This document shows positions 1-11,655 of a DNA stretch of 64,000 nucleotides, piece after piece. The stretch's first letter is position 1. The number at the start of each line of letters is the position of its first letter. The notes beneath the pieces are model-generated. The model saw only the letters and a program-made list of their open reading frames with translations. It searched no databases and was not told where the DNA came from. The DNA comes from Epiperipatus broadwayi (taxonomy: Eukaryota; Onychophora; Udeonychophora; Euonychophora; Peripatidae). The DNA is taken from assembly GCA_028023455.1 (NCBI GenBank), contig JAQFVV010006197.1:15745254-15809253 (forward strand). The letters run 5' to 3'. The position numbers and the translations under genes were made by a program.

Positions 1-288
1 ACTTTCAGATCATGATTTCAAGCTATCTGTTGACATAAATACAAGCGTTAGCAAGTTTTTAACTTGTTTTTTGTTTTTCATAAATGTATCTTTGAGGTCT
101 TTCTAGCAATGATATATATTGCAGAGGCTTCTACTATGTAGTGATGCTGAACTGAGATCAGACCCATATAGCTATCTGGCTTGCTATGCTGAGTTTGAAG
201 ACATTATGTGTCTAAAAGATTCACACTTGCAAGCTGAATAGAACTGTTTCATAAACGCTCAGAGTTTGTGTTTAGATCTAGTTTCTAA

Positions 289-348
289 AATTCCTGTCTT
301 TCACTGATGATAGCAAATAGCTTGAAATTATGATCTGAAAGTGGAATT
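289..348 (+). ncRNA. Type-I hammerhead ribozyme, family F copy 1
   Basis: The core CUGAUGA lies at 304-310. Stem II is AGC/GCU around an AAAUA loop at 311-323, and GAAA is at 324-327. The short stem III pairs AUU with GAU at 327-334, followed by C at 335, so predicted cleavage is between 335 and 336. Stem I is long and perfect in two blocks: CUUUCA (298-303) pairs with UGAAAG (336-341), and AAUUCC (289-294) pairs with GGAAUU (343-348) across an internal loop. All core nucleotides needed for cleavage appear present. It repeats once per satellite monomer. Confidence 0.8.
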
Positions 349-674
349 AAAGTTAGAGATAGTGAATGCATGCTCTGACATTTATGTAAACATACGCTTG
401 ACAGTGTTTTCGGTAGAACGCCATCTGTTGACATAAATACATGCGTTAGCAAGATTTTAACTTGTTTTTTGTTTTTCATAAATGTACCCAGCAATGATAT
501 ATATTGCAGAGGCTTCCACCATGTGGTGATGCTGAACTGAGATCAGACCCATATAGCTATCTGGCTTGCTATGCTGAGTTTGAAGACATTACGTGTCTAA
601 AAGATTCACTCTTGCAAGCTGAATAGAAACTGTTTCATAAATGCTCAGAGTTTGTGTTTAGATCTAGTTTCTAA

Positions 675-734
675 AATTCCTGTCTTTCACTGATGATAGC
701 AAATAGCTTGAAGTCATGATCTGAAAGTGGAATT
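675..734 (+). ncRNA. Type-I hammerhead ribozyme, family F copy 2
   Basis: Same architecture as the copy at 289-348. CUGAUGA is at 690-696, stem II at 697-709, and the second box reads GAAG (710-713) instead of GAAA. That change would turn the closing A-U of stem III into a G-U wobble. Stem III is the palindrome-like UCAUGAU, followed by C721. Stem I CUUUCA/UGAAAG and AAUUCC/GGAAUU are both conserved. Probably weakened rather than fully dead. Confidence 0.7.
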
Positions 735-820
735 AAAGTTAGAGATAGTGAATGCATGCTCTGACGTTTATGTAAACAGACGCTTGATGGTGTTTTTGGT
801 AGAACACCATCTGTTGACAT

Positions 821-3055
821 ATATATATTTGAGTGTGTGTGTCTATGCATATATGAATGTAAAAGAGAAACAGAGGAATCCAAAACCACATTTATATCAG
901 CTATCACTATACAAAATCCTTTTCAATTTAAATAAATATGTACAAAATATATGCTTATAGTAGTTTCACATAAAAACATGTAATGTATAGGTATATGTGC
1001 CTATATATGTAAAAGAGCAATACATTAATAATTGTGAATTTCATAAATATAAATAAAACATTTTTGTATGTATACGCACATATATATATATATATTGCAT
1101 ATCCAATGAATAATGATAACTAGAGAAAATATACAAAGAACTATCTCACCCCTTATTAATAAAACAATCTAAATCAACTACAATGACATTTATTTATAAT
1201 AGTCATCCCTAAGCAATTATAAGCAATAACATACCCTATCTCACATAACGCTTGCACAATGCAAAATTCTAATTAGTGAGAAAAATAAATGCTGTTGAAC
1301 AATCATAAATAAGTGATATTGGAGTATATATGGATGGAATAGTTTTATATATGTAACCAGAAAATTAAATAACAGTATTCATAATTTGATTTCCATTATG
1401 TCACAAGCTATTTGGTCAATAAAAAAGATATCAGAACAATTTCGCTCATAATATATGTACTTCTTGACCAATCTCCAATCATCAGTTAACTGAATTAAAG
1501 AAATACATATGTACTAAGAAATAGTGGTCAGGTATATTTTTCAATGAGTTATAGCTTATGATATTATGAAATTCAAATCTGAAACATTGTGATTTAATTT
1601 TATAGATTACGTTTCTTTCTCTAGTATAGTATATGTTAGGCAGTATTTAATTTACCCTATCATTAATACAGTATATATATTTTAATGATGGGATAAATTA
1701 AATAGTCTAATACTATACTAGTAATGTTAAATAAATAAAATAGAAAACATTAAACTACATAAAAAATATTTTTTTACTAAAATTTTATCACAATCATGGT
1801 TTCATTTATTAACAAATAGGTGTTTTTTGAAGTGATTTATGGGAAAACTATTTCTATTTTGTATTTATATGTTGTTTGTATCTAGTTGAATTTCACTTGA
1901 AACGGTAAAAATTTCATAGGAAGCTAGTATTTTAATGTTATATCATTTTCTATTTTAACGATAGGATTTATGAAAAATAAAAAAAACGATAACTCCTGCC
2001 TATTAAAAATATAACTATATGTATGCTTATTGATATAGAGAGCATTATATTTGACAATAAACTATTAAATCTTTTACATTTATAAAATGGAAATAGAATT
2101 TACTTAATATAAATAATATTCAAGCCAAATGTATTTGAAATTAATAATATTTAGGGCTTAGTACCGCTAATGAAAAACGTTCTCCAGAAAATGCTTCTTC
2201 AAACTTATATGATAATAACTAATTTAGAGTTTGGTTATTACCTAAAACATATATTTTATTTCCACAATAAGGTAATAGAGGGCTTCTGTATAATGAATGT
2301 CATTCTTGTATGACATAATATCTGACATTTTAAATTAAATGAACAAACATAAATCTTTCTTTTGCATATAGTAATTGCAATAAAATGATTGAAAAGTGTT
2401 GTCAGAATTAGTTGAAATGAATTAAATTTATATAAATATATTTTATTGTTTAACGGGATTGATTTTTTTTTTTTTTTAACTGTAAAGCATCAGGTGATAA
2501 ATATTTTAAATTTCCAGGCCAAAAGACAAAATCAAATATGTAGGCATTTACGTAATAAGATTAATAGGCTTAAACAAGTTTTTTTTTTTTCAGAATATTT
2601 CTTTAGCTAATAGGCTTAAACAAGTTTTTTTTTTTTTTTCAGAATATTTCCTTAGCTTCTACGAACTACTACGAGCAAATATAATTTAATACATGGTAAA
2701 TTTTTTTTCTTGCATGTTAAAAATAATCATAAGTTTAATCGGTTTGCAATTTCATTTTTTAATTTATATTTTCGCAAAAAAAAAAAAAAAAAACTGATCC
2801 CGATGAGATATTTCATTTTAATAGCAAATAGCATTTTTGGTTACAGCTAGCCTTTATTTTTTGTTATTGTTGCAAAGAAATTCATCAAATGATAAAATAA
2901 AATATTCTGTTTTAAATTTACTCATTTTTCTAACTGTTGCTCAGCTGTCATAACATTCCGTAACAGTCATAATGCTTCGATATTTACCTTGAAAAATACC
3001 CCCCTCCATCTGTTTGTAAAATTAGGCTTTCAAAGTGAAAAACTGTTAAACTAGT
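821..3055. other. AT-rich DNA without a recognisable gene
   Basis: No coding region is supported here. It contains a ~100-bp inverted repeat at 1622-1721, poly-A/T runs, and a local tandem duplication at 2561-2658 in which a ~46-bp unit ending in a T-run plus CAGAATATTTC is repeated twice. Confidence 0.6.
1622..1721. repeat. Small inverted repeat (possible MITE)
   Basis: Arms of roughly 45 bp face each other: AGTATAGTATATGTTAGGCA with AATTTACCCTATCATTAATA on the left, matched by TAATGATGGGATAAATT and TAGTCTAATACTATACT on the right, around a TATATATA centre. No target-site duplication is obvious. Confidence 0.6.
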
Positions 3056-3743
3056 TGTCATATCTGACTTTGCCTTCAGAAGTGGACTAGTACAGATTCC
3101 TTCCTTATCCGATCGGACTGAGTATTCATTGTTGCTAACCAATGTGTAAACATTTGTATAACGAATGTATAAACATAACCAAAGGGTAAAACATAAGTAT
3201 GGCCAATATATAAACATGTGGATAAACCTACCATTAGGTAGTAAAGGCAGGCCAATATGCAATGATGCTCTCTGAATTCGATTGCTACCAGTAAGGTAGG
3301 GCGTCTGGCAGCTTTTTTAGAGGCAAGCAAGAGAACAGGAGAGAGAACATCTGTTTAACCAGAATGACTGAACCTGCTCTCAATTGAAACTACTTCGGAC
3401 AGTGAAGGTGTTTCTACTATAGTCATTACCAATATGTCTACACAATGAGGCAAGTCCATGATAGGATAGGAAGCTGTTAAGACTAGAGCTGACTCAAGGC
3501 AAGCTGTATAGTATAGCTGGAAATGTCTTGACTAGAACTTGAGGCAAGCAGTCCAATACATCTAGAAGAGTCTTGACTAGAACTTATGAGGCAAACTAAT
3601 ATATACAGCTGAGAGAGTCATTTGGGCACAAACAGCCCAATGTTAACTACATTTATCTACACAACTGTATTTATCAAGTGTTTGTAATTTTCTTGACATC
3701 ACTGTAGGTTTGAACCTGAAACCTGCAATTCAGACCAAACACA
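3056..3743 (+). mobile_element. 5' LTR of a Gypsy-type retrotransposon
   Basis: Starts TGTCATATCTGAC and ends CAGACCAAACACA. It is similar over most of its length to 6010-6563, which starts TGTTATATTTGACC and has the same last 13 bases. The TG...CA ends and the direct-repeat relationship identify it as an LTR. It is about 130 bp longer than its partner because of internal indels. The two copies are clearly diverged, so the insertion is old. A TTTGGCACAGTC segment just downstream (about 3749) could be a primer-binding site, but it recurs at about 3830, so this is uncertain. Confidence 0.8.
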
Positions 3744-4289
3744 ATAGATTTGGCACAGTCAGCCAAAAGGAAAATTTTTCCCACGATTGGAAAAATAATA
3801 TAAAATATGCCAAATACAACAGATTTGGCACAGTCTGACAAAATACATATATATATATATTCCCCCATGATTGGAAAAATGCAGCAAATTCACAAGTACA
3901 CAATAAGACATTCATCATAAATATCACTATTATGCCTGAATAAAATCAGATTCGGCAGTTTGGAAGAAATACGCGAGTGCAAAGAAAATAAACTCATTGC
4001 ACTTACAAAATGGTGATAAAATTCTATCACTTAGATCTGCCTGAATAAAAAAACAGATTTGGAAGATTCATAAAAAAACTGCAAACATAATAGGCAAATC
4101 AATTAAAATCATAAACCAATCACGAGTGTGTAGCTCATAATAAAGTCACAGAACCTCTCCCTAATGGATTAAAAGCTTCATTGGGACAGTTACAAACAGT
4201 AGTTGTCAAAATTTTAAAATTACAAGTGGCAACTCACAAAAATAAAAAAATAAAAATTGCTGCTTTTGTTTTTCTTATGAAGAAATGAG

Positions 4290-5010
4290 GAAAATTTAAA
4301 AAATGGCTAATTCTATTGGCTCCATGGAATCTTTTGATCCAGCTCAACTTGAGGGCTGGTCAAGCAGTTGATATTTTACCTACAAGCTAATCAGATCAAG
4401 AAGTCTGAGGCAAAATTAGCCACATTAATGATCATAATAGGTCCTCATACTATGAGTTACTCAAATCCCAATCTATGGCAGAAACACCAGTTGACCTAAA
4501 TTTTGACAAAATGTTAACTCTCAAAGATTATTTTCCCCCAAAATGCTTGACAATAATGCAGAGATATTATTATGCAAGAAGAGAGGGAAAAAATTCAGAA
4601 AGTTCACAACAAAAATCCAATCATTGGCATTAAAGTGCAAATTCAAAGATTTCCTGAATGAGGCACTTTGTGATCATTTTATTTGCAGCATAAATGGTCA
4701 CAGTTTAAGACTTAAAATGCTGATTATGCCAGAATTTAGATTTTGAAACAGCTGTGGCCCAAGCAGTATTAGCAGAATCAATAGCTAGTCTGGAAAATCT
4801 ATTTAAAAAAATTATTAAGTATGATGTGCAAAAAATCGAACATAGCACTGGGTCAGTCAGACACTCAGTCAGCTCAGATAAATCAGCATCAAAGAGTCTA
4901 ATGCATTGCTATAGATGCAATGAACAGATGCACACACATACAGAATACCCACATTGTGATACAACATGTATGTTTTCCAAGCGAGTCAGACATATAAAGG
5001 CTGCATGTTT
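4290..5010 (+). pseudogene. Gypsy gag remnant with zinc-knuckle region, frameshifted
   Basis: The frame opens with Met-Ala-Asn-Ser near 4302 and a phrase like MESFDPAQLEGW, typical of the start of retrotransposon Gag. It then breaks and continues in shifted frames, with a capsid-like stretch (DFLNEALCDHFICSINGH at about 4650-4710). Near 4905-5005 there are CYRCN and later Cys/His residues resembling degraded CCHC knuckles. Several frameshifts and stops make it non-functional. It lies between the two LTRs in the same orientation. Confidence 0.7.
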
Positions 5011-5250
5011 ACATTAAAAAGACAGCCAGCCAGTATGAGAATGGAAAAGTCCATTCCAAAAAAAATTAAAGGCAACTATAAGAAAAATGAACAAGTTATC
5101 TGTATAAATCATATTAAAGACAATCAGTCAGTATTTATACACAGTATGATAATTAATGATACATCAGTTACAATAGAACTGGACACAAAGTCTGCAGTGT
5201 CTATTGTTTCAAAAAAGACCTCGGCTATCATTAATAAGAATAAATGAATA
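5010..5250 (+). pseudogene. Retroviral-type aspartic protease remnant of the Gypsy element
   Basis: Translation contains ELDTKSAVSIVS at about 5177-5212. This matches the retropepsin active-site pattern (D-T/S-G-S/A), except that the Gly after Thr is Lys, which should inactivate it. A related region continues in another frame to about 5440 with a phrase like LLGQTTVKI. It follows gag directly, as expected for gag-pol order. Confidence 0.65.
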
Positions 5251-5514
5251 TAAGCTGCATCCCAGCAGCAAGTCAATCTCAGACTATCAGAGCAATAAAA
5301 TAAAACTGTTGGGCCAAACAACAGTTAAAATTACAATGTCTAACAAGACTATATACATACCACTGATAGTGGCATCAGGTAATCATAGTAATTTATTATG
5401 CCATGACTGCTTCAGTTACTTAGGTTTTGCAGCAACAAAAGTGAATCAGGTCACAACATTAAGCAAAATGGATATGGGAAGCTGGAATACCAGGATTGCC
5501 AGAACACTGCTAGC

Positions 5515-5800
5515 ATAGCTCTCCACACCAAGTACAGCAACAGGAAAGACTCCAGCAGAACTGCCAGTCAACAGACCTTTGCAAACTAACCTGTCAGCCC
5601 AGAAATCTGATTTCAAATATGTACTAAAACAAAATAGTAAGATAAAAGTACAAATAGGCACACAAGCAATATGTAGAATGTATTATGGATCCACAAAATG
5701 GGTACCAGCAGTGGATACACAGCTGAAAGGACTCTACACCATAGTAGTTCAAACAGCAGATGGGTATCAACATCATCACCACCTAAACCAAGGCTGAATC
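5515..5800 (+). pseudogene. C-terminal end of Gypsy pol (post-integrase tail)
   Basis: After a stop near 5518, the translation shows STATGKTPAELPVNRPLQT, a pattern typical of the region just after the integrase core. It continues to a stretch ending with a tryptophan-containing chromo-like or GPY/F-like tail (STKWVPAVD...GLYTIVVQTADG at about 5690-5765). Reverse transcriptase, RNase H and the integrase catalytic core are missing between the protease and this segment, so about 3 kb of pol has been deleted. Confidence 0.65.
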
Positions 5801-5994
5801 ACACAGAAATAAGTACATCAAGTGAGAATAATGACTATAAACTGAAGTCAGCAACAACCCAAGCAAACAACTAGGGACAAATCCATCAAACAAGAATGAT
5901 GAATAAGATAAGAACAGCAATTAACCTGAGAAACCTAAAAAGTGGACATGTTATCTAGCTCATTTTGATGACTATGTTCCCCAGGGCTAAATTT

Positions 5995-6009
5995 ATTCAG
6001 GGGGAGGCA
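5995..6009 (+). other. Polypurine tract
   Basis: A purine run, AGGGGGAGG followed by CA, immediately precedes the TG of the 3' LTR. This is where plus-strand priming occurs in LTR retrotransposons. Confidence 0.75.
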
Positions 6010-6563
6010 TGTTATATTTGACCTTGACTTCAGAAGTGGACTAGTCCAGATTCCTTTCTTATCTAATTGGATTGAGCACTCATTGCTGCTAACCAATGTG
6101 TAAAAATTTGTATAGCCAATGTAAAAACATTGCCAAAGGGTAAAACATAAGCATGGCCAAAGTGTAAACATGTGTATAAACATATCATTGTTTAGTATGG
6201 GCCATTAGGCAATGATTCTCTCTGAATCTCATTTCTGCAGCAAGGTAGGGAACTTGGCAATAAATAATTAGTTTTTGTGGAGGCAAGCAAGAGAACAGAA
6301 GAGAGAGGTCTGTCTAATGGACTGAACATCTACACAGTGATGCAAACCATGATAGGACTGGAGGCAAGCTGTCCAGTACAGCCAGAAGAGTCTTGATTAG
6401 AACTCATGAGTCAAGCTAATATATACAGCTGGAAGTGAGTCCAGCATAAACAGCCTAATATTAACTTCATTTATCAACATATGATTGTATTTATCAAGTG
6501 TTCATATTTTTATTGATATCGCTGTCAGTTTCAACCTGAAACCTGCAATTCAGACCAAACACA
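6010..6563 (+). mobile_element. 3' LTR of the Gypsy-type retrotransposon
   Basis: Begins TGTTATATTTGACC right after the polypurine tract and ends CAGACCAAACACA, the same end as the LTR at 3056-3743. No clear target-site duplication remains (CTAGT upstream of the element, CCACT downstream). Confidence 0.8.
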
Positions 6564-8540
6564 CCACTAATATTGCTCAATGCTTTCATTTTCATTATAG
6601 CGGAATATTCTCATAGTAAACAATAAATGAATGAATGAACAAAGTCACATTATGTATCACTGAAACTTAAAGTTTATTAAGTTTTACATTCTCATATTAA
6701 TAAGCCTCCTCCAACTACTTTTACATTTTAAAAGTAAAAATCACCCTTATCTTCCTTGTATAAATACGGGCTAAGGAAAGAATTTTGATCCTTAATTAAC
6801 ATTTACCAAGGCCTAGCTTAAAGTTTCAATCTTTAATTTGATTAAATCTTTCAAAATTATGAATATGTTTTTTTTTTTTTTAAGATTTTGAAAAATGAGC
6901 AAACAATATGTGCTAATACGATCTGATGCTAAGATCATCCATTGTCTCAAAATTCTTATGATATGTTTCTTTTTAAGATTGATCACTCTCACTTTAATCA
7001 ATGAGAACTTAATATTATACAAAAGCATAGTTTTTTATACATCTCTGCATAGTGATTAGCACATTTAGTTCTCATGCCACAACTGGAGATTTGAATTTAA
7101 TCAGGTAAATTTTGACATTTTTTCTGATTACAAGTAGGTTTGAAATATTTTTTAAAAATAAAACCTCAGAGTCAGCCAAGATTACCAAGCAATAATGTTC
7201 AGGAAATGAATATTTAGCTATTCTAGGTCCCAGATTAATTTAGCTTGGTCAAATAAATATTGATGCATTAAATGTAAAAAATGTGATTATAGTAGATTGT
7301 AGCCTTCACTACTGGTGGAGGCACATCTATGGATGCTGGGCCTTTGGTTTACCTTTTCTTCTTTGAAAGGAAAAGAATAAGTTTGGCAAACTAATTATCT
7401 CAAAAGAATCATTGGATAAGGATTGGAAAGATATAATAATAGTTTAATAAATCTACTTCAACTAGTACTTTGATTTTAACAGCATGTTAAAAGATGCTAA
7501 CAAACTTGGAAATTTCAAGTTTTGAATAATATTTTAAATACCTGAAATGATAAATTCAAATTATATAATGTGACAGCATTACTAAAGAAATAAAAAAAAA
7601 AAGAAAATTGCATGTGTGCAAGATTTCTAATCAAATGTTAAAATCTAAAGAATATTTAAAGGCTATTATATTTTCCTAAACAAAAATGCCTTCAAATTTC
7701 CAAATATAAAAAGATATTTAGAAGCTGCATATTTCCAGCAAAGAAAATATTTAAAGGCTTTTCAAAACAGGATGTTAAAATAAACATAGACCTTAAAAGG
7801 AAAACTTTAAAATTTTATTTATGAATTCAGAAAGAAATTAAGAATTCTACTTTTTTAAAAAAAAAATCTAAAACAATAGTTGTTTACTTATTAAAAAAGT
7901 ATTTATATTGATATAGAAGAAGATAGTAGATTTAAGATTTTATATTGAGGTTTACTTTTGAGTAAGAGCAAAGTTGGAGTGCTACTGATTATTTTACTAT
8001 TTTCGGAAAAAAGAGGAAGAATTAATGATATATATATATAATTTGCTTGAGCATAAATAAAGTTATAAATAATTGAAGATGATTTGATAATCCATTCATG
8101 CCACCAAGAAAATAGCAACAGTCTATCTAAGTAATACTCATTTTGTTAATCTCTTTAGATTACTTTAAAATATTGACAAACAGCTAGCTGTCAAAGTGAA
8201 TAAGTTATTTACATTTATTTATAAATTTAACTTATTTAAATTCTTTTTTAATTTTCAATTATTAAAACCTTAAGTTGTATTTTTCTTAGTTAAAAGCTGT
8301 GCATGCAAATTATATATAAAACTTGTAATTTTGAACACTACCATTTCACTGTATTTCTCTATAAATAGAATGAGTCCTCTGGTGGAAATATTAAAAATAG
8401 CAGTTTCACATACAAGTAATTTTGTGTCATTATTATTTTTGGATATATTTTCTTTAATTAGTGTTTTCCTGAAGGTTTGTGGTTGTGGTGTTCTAGTTGT
8501 ATTTTTATATTGAACTATTTACATCATCTAATATATATAT
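6564..8540. other. AT-rich DNA with a degenerate SINE-like repeat
   Basis: No coding region is supported. About 7045-7330 resembles a dispersed repeat also seen at 31745-32000 and in part at 55330-55550. Shared features are a decayed tRNA-like head (AGCACATTTAGTTCTCATGCC) and a body with GGAAATGAATATTTAGCTATTC. The rest is unannotated AT-rich sequence. Confidence 0.5.
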
Positions 8541-10611
8541 TATAACTGTCGGGAAAGAAGTGAAATTATCCAGTCTTACTATAATCTGCATACAGGGCGC
8601 CACTAGGCCATTTGAACCTAGAAAATTTATAGAGTAGGCAGATATGCGCTGTTAAGATCACGACCGTCAGCCCAAGTCACTAGCCCATGAAGTAGCAGAG
8701 GTTTAATATATTTACTAAAATATATAATAAAGAATAATAAAAGCAATCACTGTCAGTATTAATAACACAAAAAATATTTTATTTACGTCTATATAAGTAA
8801 TAACACACAAACTTTAAAATTATTATAAAATAAAAAATTATATTTTATGTTTCATTATTATTTACTATTATTTTTATTTGTTTTAACTTTTATTTTTAAT
8901 CTTAGAAATGTTGAGTATAGATGAGTTACCTAGATGACATACTAAAAGACTTTCGAACATTTGATTCTAGGCTAAAAGTCTGCAGCCACACCAAAGCGCT
9001 CACTTCCAGATATATATCAGCAACCAATGCAATGTGAACAAGTTAGCATAGAATCATTCTGACAAAAATATGTATCTGAACAGCATGATATTATTGGAAG
9101 AAACATGACCGTCAGTACAGGAATGTGCATCTGTCTGACTAAGGAATCATGTACATAAATTTTTTAAAAAGTGCTACATATGGGGGAGAGTGGTCTATCT
9201 GCCGACTTATAATCCCTCCATAGAGCTAGAAGGGGTAAATGGTACAGGAAATATGTCTGCGTCCATTTCAACGGTGTGACTACCTCTTTGGAGTCCTGCA
9301 TTCAGTTGGACACATTGCCCTAGGTGCTAACACACTTCACATTACATTGATATAAACATCCATATATCTCTCCACCAGCATTGACACAACTACGAAACAA
9401 ATAGTCTGAAATCAAAACCCCTTTAAACTAACATATTTAATGAGTCTAGCAGCCATCGACACTCAACTAACATTTAAATCATTTTATTAATTTAATTCTA
9501 AAAAAAAAATCTTTAGTTTAATCATTTTAAAATGACACATCATATCGTTATTTGTGCATTATTGAAATAACGATATGTGTTTCTACTTTTAAATTTAAGT
9601 TTGCAATCGCAAACCCCTACCCTATTACAAACAGATCTTATTAAGCATGAATAAAAAAAACAATACATATTTTAAGAGATTACGTTAACTTTTGATCAGA
9701 TTTTAAAATGGCAAAGTTTATAAAAGATAAAGTTCAGGTTTGTTCAGGAAAGAAAGTTTATAGTTCATTTTTAGAAACAAATAAAGTTCGAAGATTTTAA
9801 ATTTAAGAGAGTTTAGATTTCTTTTTTATCATTTATAAATTATACTTTCCTTTGTCTGAGCTCGTTCCTTCACGATGAAGACTTATGATGATTTATGAAG
9901 ATTTCTGAAGACGGAATCCATGGTTCGATCCTGGGATCCGTGGAGATGAAAGCTGCCTCCGGCCGGCCAAACCGAACGAAGCATGACGAAGTGGATTACA
10001 TTCTTAGTGATGGCGACAATATTTTTAAATTATTTTACTTTCAGCAAAGACAACGGAATTCAAATTTTAATTTTCTAATTCTCTAATTAATTATTTCTTT
10101 TGGATTTTCCTTTTATAGTCCTGAGGCATTTTATCTCTGGAATGCACAGATCGATCAAACATATTTCATGTCTGTATTTTATTGTTTTATTGGGTTTGTG
10201 TCCAAGTAGATTTTGGGTTTGTGGCTAGGTAAGATTTTGGATTTTCCACTGAGGCCTGTGTCTATATCTTTGGGTGGGAACTCTTATCTATTTTGTAATC
10301 ATCTTTTCAATGGTCATTTTGCCCTAAGGATCTATTTGTAATTTTTATTTTTAAGATTAAAACTGTCTTCGTTATTTTCAAAATTAAAAGGTTTTTTATT
10401 ATATTTTATTTAAAGATTAGAATCTTTGCTTCGATTCTATCATTATTTTAAAGCTTATTTTATTTTAATATTTAAATCAAACATTAATAAATTAATAATT
10501 CATTATTTGTGCATTTTGAACGTTTATGCATTTAATTCAGTATTAGATATTTACAAAAACATTAAGTATTAGAATTTAAATATAACACACACATATATAT
10601 ATATCATTACA
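8541..10611 (+). mobile_element. 2.1-kb TG...CA element copy 1, probable solo LTR (diverged)
   Basis: Homologous to 51055-53145. Both share CAGGGCGCCA, TTTGAACCTAGAAAA, GTAGGCAGATA and AGCCCAAGTCACTAG near the start, GCCGACTTA about 660 bp in, TTTATAGTCCT near the 3' quarter, and an end of ATATC(A/G)TTACA. Both sit between TA-rich flanks. No protein-coding potential is visible; a 63-codon frame at 9895-10086 is not convincing. A lone TG...CA unit with inverted terminal bases and no internal region fits a solo LTR. A non-autonomous DNA transposon is the alternative. Confidence 0.7.
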
Positions 10612-10705
10612 ATATATATATATATTGAATGTCTTTAGAAAAATTTAACTTTATTTAAATGTTCCAAATACATTTAACTGTTAGTAATAGCACATCAAAC
10701 AGGTT

Positions 10706-10768
10706 AGTATATGCACAATGTTTCAAGAGGTATTAATCTTCCCTCTTCTTCGGGTGTTGTTGGCCTGA
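10706..10768 (-). ncRNA. Hammerhead-like motif in the SINE-like repeat, left arm
   Basis: Read on the minus strand: CCGAAGA (a CUGAAGA variant), then AGAGG...CCUCU (5-bp stem II), U, then GAAAC AUUGUG. The flank ACACC could pair with GUG as a minimal stem I, but stem III and the UH cleavage site are not clear. The other arm (11276-11340) has CUGAAGA intact but CAAA for GAAA. Together they suggest a degraded hammerhead ancestor. This is weak evidence. Confidence 0.35.
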
Positions 10769-11275
10769 CCAGTGACAGTATTAGCATGAAATTCTTGAGT
10801 TTTGAATTTTAAGGTAACGCTCTAACCAAATAAGTCATCCTGCCAAAGGCAACAGACTGTAGTAATTTCATATACTTATCTGTGAGGTTCGTCCTGATTT
10901 TTCCACTTTTTCGTAAAAGCAAAGCTGGTTAATGGTTTCCATACATTATGTATAGTCACACTGGGTTGGCTTATGGGATTTTTTTGCCATTGTCATATGA
11001 GCAGGTACAAAAAAAAAAAAATTTAAAGAAGCTGCTCACATGGCAATGGCAAAAAATCCCATAAGCCAACCCAGTGACTACATAATTTATGGAGACCACT
11101 AATCAACTTTGCTCTTAGGAAAAAGTGGAGAAATCTGGAAGAACCTCATAGATAAGTAAATGAAATTACTATAGTCTGTTGCCTTTGGAAGGATGGCTCA
11201 TTTCATTAGAGTGTTACATCAAAATTCAAGAATCTAAGGACCAAGGTTCGAATCCCATGCTAGTACTGTCACTGG

Positions 11276-11340
11276 TTAGGCCAGTAACACCTGAAGAAGA
11301 GGGAAGACTAATACCTCTCAAAAACATTATGCATATACTA
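11276..11340 (+). ncRNA. Hammerhead-like motif in the SINE-like repeat, right arm
   Basis: CCUGAAGA followed by AGAGG...CCUCU and then CAAAAACAUU. The CUGANGA box is exact, but the second box has lost its G. See the left-arm entry at 10706-10768. Confidence 0.35.
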
Positions 11341-11407
11341 ACCTGTTTGATGTGCTATTACTAACAGTTGAATGTATTTGGAATATTTAAATAAAGTTAA
11401 ATTTTTC

Positions 11408-11443
11408 TAAAGACATTCAATATATATATAAATATATATATAT

Positions 11444-11506
<63 letters not shown>
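11408..11506. repeat. (TA)n microsatellite
   Basis: Nearly pure alternating TA between the SINE foldback and the Penelope-like inverted repeat. TA runs repeatedly mark element borders in this window. Confidence 0.9.
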
Positions 11507-11508
<2 letters not shown>

Positions 11509-11605
11509 AAATAGTCCAATATAAAAATACAAATTTTCTTTAGTTAGTTTATATATAAAATATATAATTGTTAATTAGAGAAGATATAAATTAGTATTAA
11601 AGTTT

Positions 11606-11655
11606 ATCGGCTTAACGTTTTCGAGGATCCATGCCTCATATTAATAGCCTTCATA
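11606..11655 (-). ncRNA. Penelope-type hammerhead-like motif, left inverted arm
   Basis: On the minus strand: GGCU, then AUUAAUAUGA where CUGANGA is expected, stem II GAGG/CCUC with a CAUGGAU loop, GAAA, palindromic stem III AACGUU, then A, then AGCC pairing back to GGCU. Everything fits a small type-I hammerhead except the first core box, which differs and is about 3 nt longer. Confidence 0.4.

Larger units (their letters stand above)
1..820 (+). repeat. Tandem ~390-bp satellite with a hammerhead ribozyme per monomer (family F)
   Basis: Two near-identical monomers follow one another: the ATCTGTTGACATAAATAC stretch at 25 recurs at 423 (offset 398) and its start recurs at 809 (offset 386). 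After about 820 the similarity ends in a TA/GT-rich run. The array runs off the left edge of the window. Bases 1-24 are the reverse complement of the ribozyme 3' half found at 321-344 and 706-728, so an inverted junction lies near position 25. Each full monomer carries a type-I hammerhead motif, listed separately. No protein is encoded. The short reading frames in both directions across the array are by-products of the repeat. Tandem monomers of this size with self-cleaving motifs resemble known animal hammerhead satellites and retrozymes; that identity is inference. Confidence 0.85.
10620..11425. repeat. Foldback element made of two inverted copies of a tRNA-derived SINE-like repeat (family G)
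   Basis: Left arm 10625-11010 and right arm 11035-11420 are long imperfect reverse complements around a short A-rich centre. The right arm holds a tRNA-like head: an A-box-like TGGCTCATTTCATTAGAGTG at about 11191 and a B-box GGTTCGAATCCC at 11245-11256. A body and an AATAAAGTTAAA tail follow. Both ends read TTGAATGTCTTTAG or its complement next to TA repeats. Related single copies lie at 37235-37485 (+) and 46145-46480 (-). Confidence 0.8.

Noticed and set aside
1-820. CRISPR-like array at the left edge
   Set aside because: The repeats are ~390-bp tandem monomers without short spacers. It is a satellite in eukaryotic DNA.
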